Part shown: one piece after another, positions 35,196 to 43,143 of the stretch
Position numbering within the stretch: the first letter of the stretch is position 1
Layout of the letters: every line of letters starts with the position of its first letter
Source of the DNA: an uncultured beta proteobacterium
GTDB taxonomy: Bacteria > Pseudomonadota > Gammaproteobacteria > Burkholderiales > Burkholderiaceae_C
Direction: 5' to 3'
Length of the DNA stretch: 64,000 nt
NCBI GenBank assembly: GCA_903960915.1
Contig: CAJCCO010000070.1
Coordinates: 1-64,000, forward strand
Notes under the pieces: generated by a model
What the model saw: the letters and a program-made list of their open reading frames with translations, nothing else
What the model was told of the DNA's origin: nothing
Databases searched by the model: none
Program-made: the position numbers and the translations under genes

Positions 35196-37202
35196 TCAAA
35201 AGTGAAAGCCACGCAGCATCTGTTGCATGGCCAGGGCTTCGGGGGTGAGGGGTGGGGTGAGCGATGGGGCTGGGGGTTCGCCGGGTTTTTGGCCTTGCGC
35301 GGCGCTGGACTCGGGGAACATTCTGAAGCTGGTATTCATGATGATTTGTGCCACGCGCGGCAGCACGGCGTGCAGCACTTCGCCGGCCTGGCCCAGGCGG
35401 GTGGCTATACGCACCGGTTTAAAGATGCAGGCCTGGGCCACCAAGTCGGCGGCTTCTTCGGGCGAGAGCGTGGGCACGTTGTTGTAGAGCTGGGTGGGCG
35501 CAATCATGGGGGTGCGCACCAGCGGCATGCTGATGGTGGTGAAGGTCACGCCGCGGTCTGCCAGCTCGCTGGCGGCGCAGCGGCTCCAGGCGTCCAGCGC
35601 GGCTTTGGAGGCCACGTAGGCGCTAAAGCGCGGCGCGTTGGTCAGCACGCCAATGGAGCTGATGTTCACCACATGGCCGCTTTTGCGCGCCACCATGGCG
35701 GGCAACAGGCCGGTGGTCACGCGCAGGCAGCCAAAGTAGTTCAGCGCCATGGTGCGTTCGTAATCGTGAAAGCGCTCAAAGCTCGATTCAATGGCGCGCC
35801 GAATGGAGCGCCCAGCGTTGTTGACCAGCACATCCACCGCGCCATGGTCTTGCAGCACCTGCGCCAGAAAACGCTGGCAGTCGGCGGCGTCGGCCAGGTC
35901 TACCGGATACGCTGCAAATTGGTAACCGCGTGCGCGCGCTTGCTGGCAGGCGCTCTCCAGCCGCTCGGGGTCGCGGGCGCAAATCAGCGTGGTGGCGCCG
36001 GCCTGCGCCATCTTGTGCGCCGTGGCCAGCCCAATGCCTGACGAGCCGCCCGTCACCAGCACCACCTTGCCCGCCACCGCGCCTTTCAAGCTGCGGTCAA
36101 TGTGCAACTCGGGGTCCAGGTGGCGCTCCCAGTAGTCCCACAAACGCCAGGCGTAGTCGTGCAAATCAGGGCAGGCCACGCCGGTGCCTTGCAGCGCGGC
36201 CAGGGTCTGGCGGCAGTCAAAGCGCGTGGGGTAGTTCACAAAAGTGAAGATGCTGTCGGGCAGGCCCAGGTCTTTCATGATGGCGCGTCGCATGCGGCGC
36301 ACCGGGGCCAGCGCCAGCAGGGCCTTGCTCAGGGTGGGCGGAATAAATCCAAAAAGCGCGGCGTTGACAAAGAGGTTCATGGGGGGCGCGTGCGCGGCGC
36401 GCCCCAAAATAGACAGCAACTCGCCCACGCGGTAGCCCTTGGGGTCGACGAGGTGAAAGCACTGGCCCGAGGCCCGGCGTTGGTGGCTGATGACGTCTAG
36501 CGCATGCACCACAAAGTCCACCGGCACGAGGTTGATGCGCCCGCCCTCCAGCCCAATGGCCGGCAACCACGGCGGCAGCCATTGGCGCAGGCGCTGAATC
36601 AGCTTGAAAAAATAATACGGCCCGTCCACCTTGTCGATCTCACCGGTCTGGCTGTCGCCCACCACCAGCGCGGGGCGGTACACGGTCCACGGCACCTGGC
36701 AGGTCTGGCGCACCAGTTGTTCGCCCGCGTGCTTGGTTCTGAAATACGGGTGTTCGGTGTGCTGCGCCTCGTCAAACATGTCTTCACGAAACACGCCCTC
36801 GTACAAGCCCGCTGCCGCAATAGACGACACGTGGTGAAAGTGCCGCGCCTGCCACTGCTGGGCCACGGCCAGGGCGTGGCGCGTACCGTCAACATTGGCG
36901 GCCACCTGGCTGTCTTCATCGGCCTCCAGGTTGTAGACGGCGGCCAGGTGGTAAAAATGCGCAATGCGGCCCTTGAGTTGCGCCAGCACCTCGGCGCTCA
37001 GGCCCAGGTTTTCTTGCGTGAGATCGCCCTGCACCAGCACCGCGCGCGCCGCCCCCACGCCCCAGTATGCGCGCAAGGCGTCCACGCGCTCGGGCTGTTG
37101 GCCACGCATCAAAAAATACACCACAGCCCCTTTGCGTTGCAGCAATTGCTTCACCAGGCGCTTGCCAATAAAGCCGCTGGCACCGGTTACAAAATAAAGC
37201 AT
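35196..37202 (-). CDS. Two-domain SDR, probable fatty acyl-CoA reductase
   Basis: A 668-residue fusion. Residues 1-370 are an extended SDR of the NAD-binding-4/male-sterility (FAR) type: VTGASGFIGKRLV at the start and YFRTK as the Tyr-x3-Lys pair. Residues 375-600 are a classical Acr1-like SDR: VLVTGGSSGIGLATA, VVNISSIGV and YVASKAALDAW. This architecture and length match two-domain bacterial fatty acyl-CoA reductases such as those of Marinobacter, which make fatty alcohols. Nearby WS/DGAT, phasin and acyl-CoA-binding genes support a wax or storage-lipid role. The last 50 residues are Pro-rich. Alternative: a reductase of another long-chain carbonyl. Confidence 0.8.
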   Translation of the reverse strand: MLYFVTGASGFIGKRLVKQLLQRKGAVVYFLMRGQQPERVDALRAYWGVGAARAVLVQGDLTQENLGLSAEVLAQLKGRIAHFYHLAAVYNLEADEDSQVAANVDGTRHALAVAQQWQARHFHHVSSIAAAGLYEGVFREDMFDEAQHTEHPYFRTKHAGEQLVRQTCQVPWTVYRPALVVGDSQTGEIDKVDGPYYFFKLIQRLRQWLPPWLPAIGLEGGRINLVPVDFVVHALDVISHQRRASGQCFHLVDPKGYRVGELLSILGRAAHAPPMNLFVNAALFGFIPPTLSKALLALAPVRRMRRAIMKDLGLPDSIFTFVNYPTRFDCRQTLAALQGTGVACPDLHDYAWRLWDYWERHLDPELHIDRSLKGAVAGKVVLVTGGSSGIGLATAHKMAQAGATTLICARDPERLESACQQARARGYQFAAYPVDLADAADCQRFLAQVLQDHGAVDVLVNNAGRSIRRAIESSFERFHDYERTMALNYFGCLRVTTGLLPAMVARKSGHVVNISSIGVLTNAPRFSAYVASKAALDAWSRCAASELADRGVTFTTISMPLVRTPMIAPTQLYNNVPTLSPEEAADLVAQACIFKPVRIATRLGQAGEVLHAVLPRVAQIIMNTSFRMFPESSAAQGQKPGEPPAPSLTPPLTPEALAMQQMLRGFHF

Positions 37203-37258
37203 GCCATGCTCTCCATGGAAAAAGGTTTAGAAGGCCAGGCCTAAACAAAAGACCATTC

Positions 37259-37274
37259 ACTGACTAAAGTCAGT
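37259..37274. promoter_or_regulatory. 16-bp palindrome in the divergent reductase/phasin promoter region
   Basis: ACTGACT-AA-AGTCAGT, perfect 7-bp arms, between the divergent genes starting at 37202 (minus) and 37347 (plus). Shape and location suit a TetR-type operator; the TetR gene at 39275-39937 is a candidate binder (inference). Confidence 0.5.
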
Positions 37275-37346
37275 TTTGTGCACGGTTTTGTCTTTGACAA
37301 TGGCGTTTGACAGTGTGCAGCCGACTCAACATTTCTGGAGAAACTC

Positions 37347-37949
37347 ATGGTCAAGAAATTGCAGAAAATCAAAGCCCCGAAAAAAACTATTCCACCACTG
37401 GCTGAGTCAGTGAAAGACTCGGCCCAGCAAATTTGGCAAGCCGGTTTGGGGGCCTTCAACCGCGCCCAGGCCGAGGGCTCCAAAGCCTTTGAATCGCTGG
37501 TGAAAGAAGGTGTCACGCTGCAGCGTAAGACGCAATCGGCGGCAGAAGAAAAAGTATCCGAGGCCTCGCACAAGATGAGCGCCATAGCCTCCGACATCAG
37601 CGCCAAAGCCACCGGCCAGTGGGACAAACTGGAAGGCATTTTTGAAGACCGCGTGGCCAAGGCGCTCAACAAATTGGGCGTACCCTCGGCCAAAGAGGTT
37701 GAGGCACTCATGGCGCGCATTGAGGCACTGAACAAGAGCGTGCAAAGGCTCTCCGAAAAAGCGGCATCAGGCAAGGTCGGGGCTAAAACCACATCTAAAA
37801 CTGCAGCTAAAACTGCAACAAAGAAAGCGGCCGCCGTGAAAAAGCCTGCCAGCCGGGCTGCGGCTCAGCCTTCAGTCCAGCCTCCGGCCAAACGCACACC
37901 TGCCCGTAAAACTGCCCGTCCACCTGTCCGTACAGCACCATCGCTCTAA
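37347..37949 (+). CDS. Phasin family protein with H1-like basic tail (PhaF/PhaI type)
   Basis: Coats PHA or neutral-lipid granules. Residues 20-135 match the phasin domain (QQIWQAGLGAFNRAQAEGSKAFESLVKEG, helical and amphipathic). Residues 140-200 are a Lys/Ala/Pro/Thr-rich tail (AAKTATKKAAAVKKPASRA), the histone-H1-like DNA-binding part of PhaF that helps partition granules. GGAG lies 9 bases ahead of the ATG. Followed by a patatin-like lipase on the same strand. Confidence 0.9.
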   Translation: MVKKLQKIKAPKKTIPPLAESVKDSAQQIWQAGLGAFNRAQAEGSKAFESLVKEGVTLQRKTQSAAEEKVSEASHKMSAIASDISAKATGQWDKLEGIFEDRVAKALNKLGVPSAKEVEALMARIEALNKSVQRLSEKAASGKVGAKTTSKTAAKTATKKAAAVKKPASRAAAQPSVQPPAKRTPARKTARPPVRTAPSL

Positions 37950-38030
37950 CCAGGTGATGGCCACCAGCCGTATGCCAGCTTGCTGCATCGCAACACGCTG
38001 CAAGCGCTGTGCGCCCTACACTTTGCGCTT

Positions 38031-39281
38031 ATGAAACGTTCTGCGTCTCAAGCCCCCAGAATTGGATTGGCCTTGTCTGGCGGCGGCCCCATGGGAGCCA
38101 TCTACGAGGTGGGTGCTTTGTGCGCCTTGCAAGAAAGCCTCAACGGCGTGGACTTCACCCGGCTGCAGCACTATGTCGGGGTATCAGCTGGCGGCTTTCT
38201 GGCGGCCGGACTGGCCAATGGCATCACCCCGCGCGAGTTGTGTGCCTCATTCATAGAAAACGACAGCGGCCCCTCCGAAACCTTTGACCCCTCCTGGCTC
38301 ACCGAGCCCGCCTACGGCGAATTTTTGCGCCGCGCCATCATGTGGCCCGGGCTGTTGCTCGGCGCCCTGCAGCACCTGCTGGTAGGACGCAAGTCGCTCA
38401 CGCATGCGCTTGAAAGTTTGGGGCCGGGCCTGCCCTCGGGTGTTTTCTCCAACGACCAGGTGCATACGCAACTGGCACGCCTGTTCTCGCGCGAGGGCCG
38501 TACCAACGACTTTCGGCAACTCAGCACCCAGCTCACCCTGGTGGCCACCAACCTGGACAGCGGCGAGACCGCGCCATTTGGCCGCCCCGGCTGGGACCAC
38601 GTGCCTATCTCCAAAGCGGTGCAGGCCAGCTCGGCTTTGCCGGGTTTGTTTCCGCCGGTTGAGATTGACGACGCCTACTACGTGGACGGCGCCTTGAAGA
38701 AAACCATGCATGCCTCGGTCGCGCTGGACCAGGGCATCGACCTGATGCTGTGCCTGAATCCGCTGGTGCCGTTTGACGCCAGCGCCAGCAACCACTCGCC
38801 CCATGCCTCGCGCATTCCGCACATCATTGACGGAGGTTTGCCCGCAGTGCTGAGCCAGACCTTTCGCTCCATGATTCATTCGCGCATGGTGCTGGGCATC
38901 AAGCAGTATGAGCGGCTCTACCCCAAGGCCGACATCATCCTGATTGAGCCCGACCAGCGCGACCCCGAGCTGTACCTGGCCAACACCTTCAGCTACGCGC
39001 AGCGCCGCCATTTGGCCGAGCATGCCTACCAACAAACCCGCCACTTGCTGCGCTCGCGCACGGCCGGGCTGTCAACCAAGCTTTGGCGGCACGGCATTTC
39101 GCTGCACCACGAGGCGCTGGACGACCCCAAACGCCACCTGTGCCCCCCGCCCGTAGCGCCTTCGCGCCTGGGCCGCGCCCTGGCCCAGTTAGAGGAAGTG
39201 ATGGAAGATTTGAGCCACACCTTGTCGTCTCTGGCGCATCAGCACCAGCACCAGCAGCGCCCTGAAAGGTCCACATGGTAA
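38031..39281 (+). CDS. Patatin-like phospholipase family protein
   Basis: A 416-residue serine lipase/acyl hydrolase. The oxyanion motif ALSGGGPMG is near residue 17, the nucleophile elbow GVSAG near residue 60, and the Asp of the catalytic dyad in YVDGALKK near 221. I choose the ATG at 38031 (MKRSASQ) over an upstream TTG. It overlaps the following TetR gene by 7 bp, so the two are co-expressed. In bacteria these enzymes act on lipid or PHA granules or membranes; substrate not identifiable. Confidence 0.9.
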   Translation: MKRSASQAPRIGLALSGGGPMGAIYEVGALCALQESLNGVDFTRLQHYVGVSAGGFLAAGLANGITPRELCASFIENDSGPSETFDPSWLTEPAYGEFLRRAIMWPGLLLGALQHLLVGRKSLTHALESLGPGLPSGVFSNDQVHTQLARLFSREGRTNDFRQLSTQLTLVATNLDSGETAPFGRPGWDHVPISKAVQASSALPGLFPPVEIDDAYYVDGALKKTMHASVALDQGIDLMLCLNPLVPFDASASNHSPHASRIPHIIDGGLPAVLSQTFRSMIHSRMVLGIKQYERLYPKADIILIEPDQRDPELYLANTFSYAQRRHLAEHAYQQTRHLLRSRTAGLSTKLWRHGISLHHEALDDPKRHLCPPPVAPSRLGRALAQLEEVMEDLSHTLSSLAHQHQHQQRPERSTW

Positions 39282-39937
39282 AAAAAGCGCCCCGGCGCAC
39301 CGCCGAGCGAATTCTGGAAGTCACGCTAGAGCTGTTCAACCGATTTGGCGAACCCAACGTCTCCACCACCTTGATCTCGGCCGAGTTGGGCATCAGCCCG
39401 GGCAACCTGTATTACCACTACCCGGCCAAGGACGAGTTGATCAACTCGCTGTTTGACCGCTATGAAAAAGCCCTGGACGACCTGCTGGCGGCCAGTGACG
39501 GCGTGCGCGATGTGGAGGACGCCTGGTTCTTCATGCACACCTTGTTTGAACTGATCTGGCAGTACCGTTTTTTGTACCGCGACCTGAACGACCTGCTGAG
39601 TAAGAACCGGCGGCTGGAGACACATTTTCAGACCGTCCTGCAGCACAAGTCGCACGCCGTCAAACGCATGCTCGACGGCATGAGCCGCGTCGGCTCCGTG
39701 CACATTGACGAGCGCGAGGCCGAGGCAACGGCTACCAGCATGGTGGTGGTGCTGACCTACTGGCTCAGCTTTGAATACGTGCGCGACCCTCGCCGTGCCC
39801 TGGAGGCCGAGAACGCGCAGATGGCCTTGATGCGCGGCGCGCAGCACGTGCTCAATCTGCTGGTACCCTATCTGGAACCGGAACAACGCACGCACCTGCG
39901 CGAACTGGTGCAAACTTATAACAACACCGACAGCTAA
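39275..39937 (+). CDS. TetR/AcrR family transcriptional regulator
   Basis: A 220-residue regulator. HTH at about residues 10-55 (TAERILEVTLELFNRFGEPNVSTTLISAELGISPGNLYYHYPAKDELI); the C-terminal domain resembles the TetR group with the YRDLNDLLSKNRRLETHF signature. Embedded between a lipase and a TPR protein, downstream of a phasin, so it likely controls storage-lipid genes. Candidate operator at 37259-37274. Confidence 0.92.
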   Translation: MVKKAPRRTAERILEVTLELFNRFGEPNVSTTLISAELGISPGNLYYHYPAKDELINSLFDRYEKALDDLLAASDGVRDVEDAWFFMHTLFELIWQYRFLYRDLNDLLSKNRRLETHFQTVLQHKSHAVKRMLDGMSRVGSVHIDEREAEATATSMVVVLTYWLSFEYVRDPRRALEAENAQMALMRGAQHVLNLLVPYLEPEQRTHLRELVQTYNNTDS

Positions 39938-39961
39938 ACCGTCGGGTACAAGGAGACAGCC

Positions 39962-40735
39962 ATGACCGAATGGGCCGCTTTTCCCTTTGCCGGTGAATAC
40001 GCTTTTGATGCCCAGAGCGTTAAAGCACATTGGGCGCGGCTGCACGCCGGCGATGCCGAGCCCCTGCCAGACCACCCCGACCTGCTGCAGGCCTGGGCCT
40101 TGTTTCACAACGGTGAGTTCAAAAAAGCCGCCGACCTCGGGCTGGCCTTGGGCGGCGCCGGTTTGAATGTGGCCAACAAGGCAGCCTGCGTTTACGCCAC
40201 CTACCTGGAGAAAAAAGAGAAGGAGCGCCTGAACCTTTACCTCGAAGTGGTGCAGCGCGCCCAAGCCCAGATTGAGGCCGACCCGCACAACGTCAACGCC
40301 CACTACTGGCACGCCTACGCGCTGAACCGCTACAGCCAGGGCATCAGCGTGGCCAAGGCGCTGGCGCAGGGCCTGGGCAACAAGGTCAAGGAATCATTGG
40401 AACAAGCCATACAGTTGGAGCCCCGCCACGCCGATGCCCATTTGGCACTGGGCGCGTTTCACGCCGAGGTGATTGACAAGGTAGGCAGTCTGATTGCCGG
40501 TATGACTTTTGGCGCCAAAAAAGACACCGGCTTGCAACTGCTGCAACAAGCCCTGCTGCTCAATCTGGGCTCGGTGCTGGGCCTGGTGGACTACGCCAAC
40601 GCCATGGTCATGCTGGAAGGCGAAAAGATGCTGGCCGAGGCCAACCGCCTGTACCTGCAGGCGGCCAGCGCGCAAGCGATTGACGCCCTGGAGCGCCTCG
40701 ACGTGGAGCTGGCCAAGGAAGAGCTGGCGTCTTGA
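39962..40735 (+). CDS. TPR-repeat protein of unknown function
   Basis: A 257-residue soluble protein without a signal peptide. Helical repeats of TPR type are visible at about 105-175 (AQIEADPHNVNAHYWHAYALNRYSQG, then LEPRHADAHLALGAFHAEV), and helical pairs continue to the C-terminus. Function unknown. Twenty-four bp after the TetR gene, with AAGGAG before the ATG, so it is probably in the same operon. Its stop codon begins a hairpin at 40733-40750. Confidence 0.85.
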   Translation: MTEWAAFPFAGEYAFDAQSVKAHWARLHAGDAEPLPDHPDLLQAWALFHNGEFKKAADLGLALGGAGLNVANKAACVYATYLEKKEKERLNLYLEVVQRAQAQIEADPHNVNAHYWHAYALNRYSQGISVAKALAQGLGNKVKESLEQAIQLEPRHADAHLALGAFHAEVIDKVGSLIAGMTFGAKKDTGLQLLQQALLLNLGSVLGLVDYANAMVMLEGEKMLAEANRLYLQAASAQAIDALERLDVELAKEELAS

Positions 40736-40750
40736 AGCGCACGCGCTTCA
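40733..40750. other. Hairpin between convergent TPR and WS/DGAT genes
   Basis: TGAAGCGC-AC-GCGCTTCA, perfect 8-bp arms, starting at the TPR stop codon in the 40-bp gap between convergent genes. There is no T-tract on either strand, so a canonical rho-independent terminator is not claimed. Confidence 0.45.
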
Positions 40751-40775
40751 GCCCTAGCCGCTAGCCCCCAGCCGC

Positions 40776-42269
40776 TCACGCCAAATTTTCCCAGGGCAGC
40801 ATCAGCGCCACCCAAGAGAGCTTGGCAAACTCGGGCTCAAAGCGGTCTACGATGTCTCTGGGTTGCGGGCACAAGGCGGTGTCGGCAATCAGGCCAAACT
40901 GCACGTGGCCCCCGTAGCTGAAGATAGAAATACCCACCCCCACCGAACCCGCCTGCGGTACCCAAAACAGGTCTTGCTCGACCGTGGCGCCGCAAAAGCG
41001 CAGCTTGCTGCGAGGGCCCATCACGTTGCTGACCACTGCCGTGGTTTTGCTGGAAAACAGGTTAATCAGCAGGTCTTGACCCGGCTGTGTCACCGCGCCA
41101 CCGAGCCCGAGCAAGCCCATGGACAGCAGGGGTTGCAGGCCCCCTTTCATATCGGCCATGCGCCTGCGCACCTCGTACACCCGCTCCACGGGGTGGTCTA
41201 AACCCAAGGGCAGCAGCACCGGCGCCAGGCCAAACTTATTGCCCAACTGGTCCAGGTCTTGAACACTGCGTAAATTCACCGGCACCATGGCGCGTATTTC
41301 CTGCCCTGCCACGTTGTCGCCTAGGTCGCGCAAATAAGCGCCAAGAGCGCCGGTAACGCAGCTCAACAGCACGTCGTTGACCGAGCAGTGCAAACCGTGC
41401 GCCACGGCTTGCACCTCGCGCAGCGGCAGCGGCGCGCACCAGGCCACGCGCTTGTGGCCGGCCAGCGGTCCTTTGAGGCGCGTGGGCGAGTCGTTGACCA
41501 TGAAGGCCAGCGCAGCCGCATCGCGCACCCCCTGCGCGGCTTGGCGCACCAGCGCTGCACCACCGTCCAGGCCTTGTTGCACGCCATGCAGTGCGTTAAC
41601 CGCCAGGTCACCCGCCGTCTCCAACGCACCCACCGCAGCACGGGTAATGGACTGCAGTGCGGCTTGGGGCGTGGGCACCGTTTGGGGGCGCCGCGCGCTG
41701 CGCCCTGCAGCCAACGCGAGGCCGTCATCAGTGAGCGCATGCGTGACCGCCATCAGCGCCATGCCATCGGCCACGCAGTGGTGAATGCGCACCAGCAGCG
41801 CCGATCCACGCTGCGCCTGACCGGCGTGACCAGGCCCTGTTGGCCCCAGCTGCTCCACCCAATGGAACTGCCACAAGGGGTGGTTCATGTCCAGGGGTTG
41901 CATGGCCAGTTCACCCAAGCGGTCTTGCAAGGCCTGTTGCACGTCTTGCCCCGGCGCGAGGTTCAGGGTTTCAGGCACCACGTGGCGGGTGATGTCAAAG
42001 TTGGGGTCCAGCGTCCAGGTGTAGCCGGTGGCGGCGCGGCGCACGCGCTGCATGAAGCGCGGGTACAGCCGCATGCAGGCCGTGACACGCCGGCACACGT
42101 CTGCGTAGTGCACCCGGGGCTGCACCACCCAGACGCCCACAATCAGCATCAAATTGGAGGCGCTGTCCATGCGCAACCAGGCGGTGTCCACCCAACCCAT
42201 GGGTTCGTCGGGCGGCATCACATCCAACAAATCATCGTCGCGCAGGGCGTTTGACACGCGGGTCTCCAT
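40776..42269 (-). CDS. Wax ester synthase/diacylglycerol acyltransferase (WS/DGAT)
   Basis: Esterifies acyl-CoA with fatty alcohols or diacylglycerol to make wax esters or triacylglycerol. The 497-residue chain has the catalytic HHCVADG at residues 163-169, the PLDMNHPLWQFHWVEQL block, CSVNDVLLSCVTGALGAYL and VSNVMGPRSKLRF, all WS/DGAT signatures. It is divergent from an acyl-CoA-binding protein gene and lies 3.6 kb from the fatty acyl-CoA reductase-like gene that could supply the alcohol. Confidence 0.95.
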   Translation of the reverse strand: METRVSNALRDDDLLDVMPPDEPMGWVDTAWLRMDSASNLMLIVGVWVVQPRVHYADVCRRVTACMRLYPRFMQRVRRAATGYTWTLDPNFDITRHVVPETLNLAPGQDVQQALQDRLGELAMQPLDMNHPLWQFHWVEQLGPTGPGHAGQAQRGSALLVRIHHCVADGMALMAVTHALTDDGLALAAGRSARRPQTVPTPQAALQSITRAAVGALETAGDLAVNALHGVQQGLDGGAALVRQAAQGVRDAAALAFMVNDSPTRLKGPLAGHKRVAWCAPLPLREVQAVAHGLHCSVNDVLLSCVTGALGAYLRDLGDNVAGQEIRAMVPVNLRSVQDLDQLGNKFGLAPVLLPLGLDHPVERVYEVRRRMADMKGGLQPLLSMGLLGLGGAVTQPGQDLLINLFSSKTTAVVSNVMGPRSKLRFCGATVEQDLFWVPQAGSVGVGISIFSYGGHVQFGLIADTALCPQPRDIVDRFEPEFAKLSWVALMLPWENLA

Positions 42270-42437
42270 GGCATCTCCCGGGAGTGGTGGTTCAGGCAGC
42301 AGATGGCTTGCAGTGCCAACTTTTTTGGGGTCGGCTTATTTTGTGATGCCATGGGCCACGGGCACCGTGACCCAGCGCTTAAGATAGCCAGCAAATTACC
42401 AAGAACTGTGGCTTATTGCCCTTATCCAGAGAAAACC

Positions 42438-42692
42438 ATGTCAGACCTGAAATCTCAATTCGAAGCCGCCGTGGCCGCGTCCAAAAACCTCAGCGAGCGG
42501 CCTGACAACGTCACGCTCCTGAAAATTTACGCGCTGTACAAACAAGGCAGCACAGGCAACAACCCAGACCCCCGCCCCGGCTTCAGCGACATCGTCGGCC
42601 GCGCCAAATGGGACGCCTGGAACACCCTCAAAGACACCGCCCCTGAGGCCGCCATGCAGCAGTACATCGACCTGATTGAGTCGCTGAGCTGA
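42438..42692 (+). CDS. Acyl-CoA-binding protein
   Basis: An 84-residue ACBP that binds long-chain acyl-CoA in the cytosol. Four-helix pattern with the diagnostic LLKIYALYKQGSTGNN and KWDAWNTLKD. The start at 42438 (MSDLKSQFEAAV) gives the usual ACBP length; the reading frame is open further upstream but carries no homology there. Divergent from the WS/DGAT gene, whose substrate it could carry. Confidence 0.95.
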   Translation: MSDLKSQFEAAVAASKNLSERPDNVTLLKIYALYKQGSTGNNPDPRPGFSDIVGRAKWDAWNTLKDTAPEAAMQQYIDLIESLS

Positions 42693-42746
42693 CTTGCTGT
42701 TGTGGGGTTTTTGGCTAAGGCTACTCGAGCCTTTCTGCACCAACCG

Positions 42747-42820
42747 CCTGGATTGCCACGGCCTGAAGGCCTCGCAATGACAAGACTTTGTCATCGCGAG
42801 CGAAGCGTGGCGATCCATGT
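42747..42820. repeat. Two arms of the CATTGCGAGCGAAGCG repeat family, inverted order
   Basis: A right arm (CTGGATTGCCACGGCC...GGCCTCGCAATGACA) is followed by a left arm (TCATCGCGAGCGAAGCG TGGCGATCCATG). This equals the junction between two units of the array at 32769-33020 (right arm of one, left arm of the next). It fills the 154-bp gap between the convergent acyl-CoA-binding protein and PHA-system genes, and could fold on either strand. Confidence 0.8.
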
Positions 42821-42846
42821 CCGCCTAACAACTGGACACCCAAGTC

Positions 42847-43143
42847 TCACGCCCCCGGCGTCAGCAGTTCATCCAGGTTTTTGACAATTTCGCGCTCAAT
42901 CTTGTCCTTGAACGCGCCCAGCAAAAATCCGAGTTGCGCATTCAACTCAAAACAGTCGGCGTCTACGCGCAAGTTGCCTTTGACACCGGCCCGGGCGAAC
43001 TGCAACACGTCGGCGGTCTCGCTGTGCTCGAACGCGCAGTCCATGCCAAATTCGTCGCGCGCCTGATCGGCCCATTGCAGGGCGATGGCGCGGGCCTCGG
43101 GCAAGCTCAGGGTGTGCCGGCGCAAGATATGAATGTCAGCCAC
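42847..43143 (-). CDS. Polyhydroxyalkanoic acid system family protein
   Basis: A 98-residue protein of the small PHA-granule-associated family (PHA_gran_rgn). It begins MADIHILRRHTLSLPEARAIA and contains FEHSETADVLQFARAGVKGNL and LGAFKDKIEREI, typical of the family. Function is not established; genes of this type sit near PHA genes. The start is a GTG at 43143 overlapping the end of the aminopeptidase gene by 8 bp. Confidence 0.88.
   Translation of the reverse strand: MADIHILRRHTLSLPEARAIALQWADQARDEFGMDCAFEHSETADVLQFARAGVKGNLRVDADCFELNAQLGFLLGAFKDKIEREIVKNLDELLTPGA

Noticed and set aside
40733-40750. Rho-independent terminator between the TPR and WS/DGAT genes
   Set aside because: The stem is perfect, but neither strand has a T-tract after it; listed only as a hairpin.
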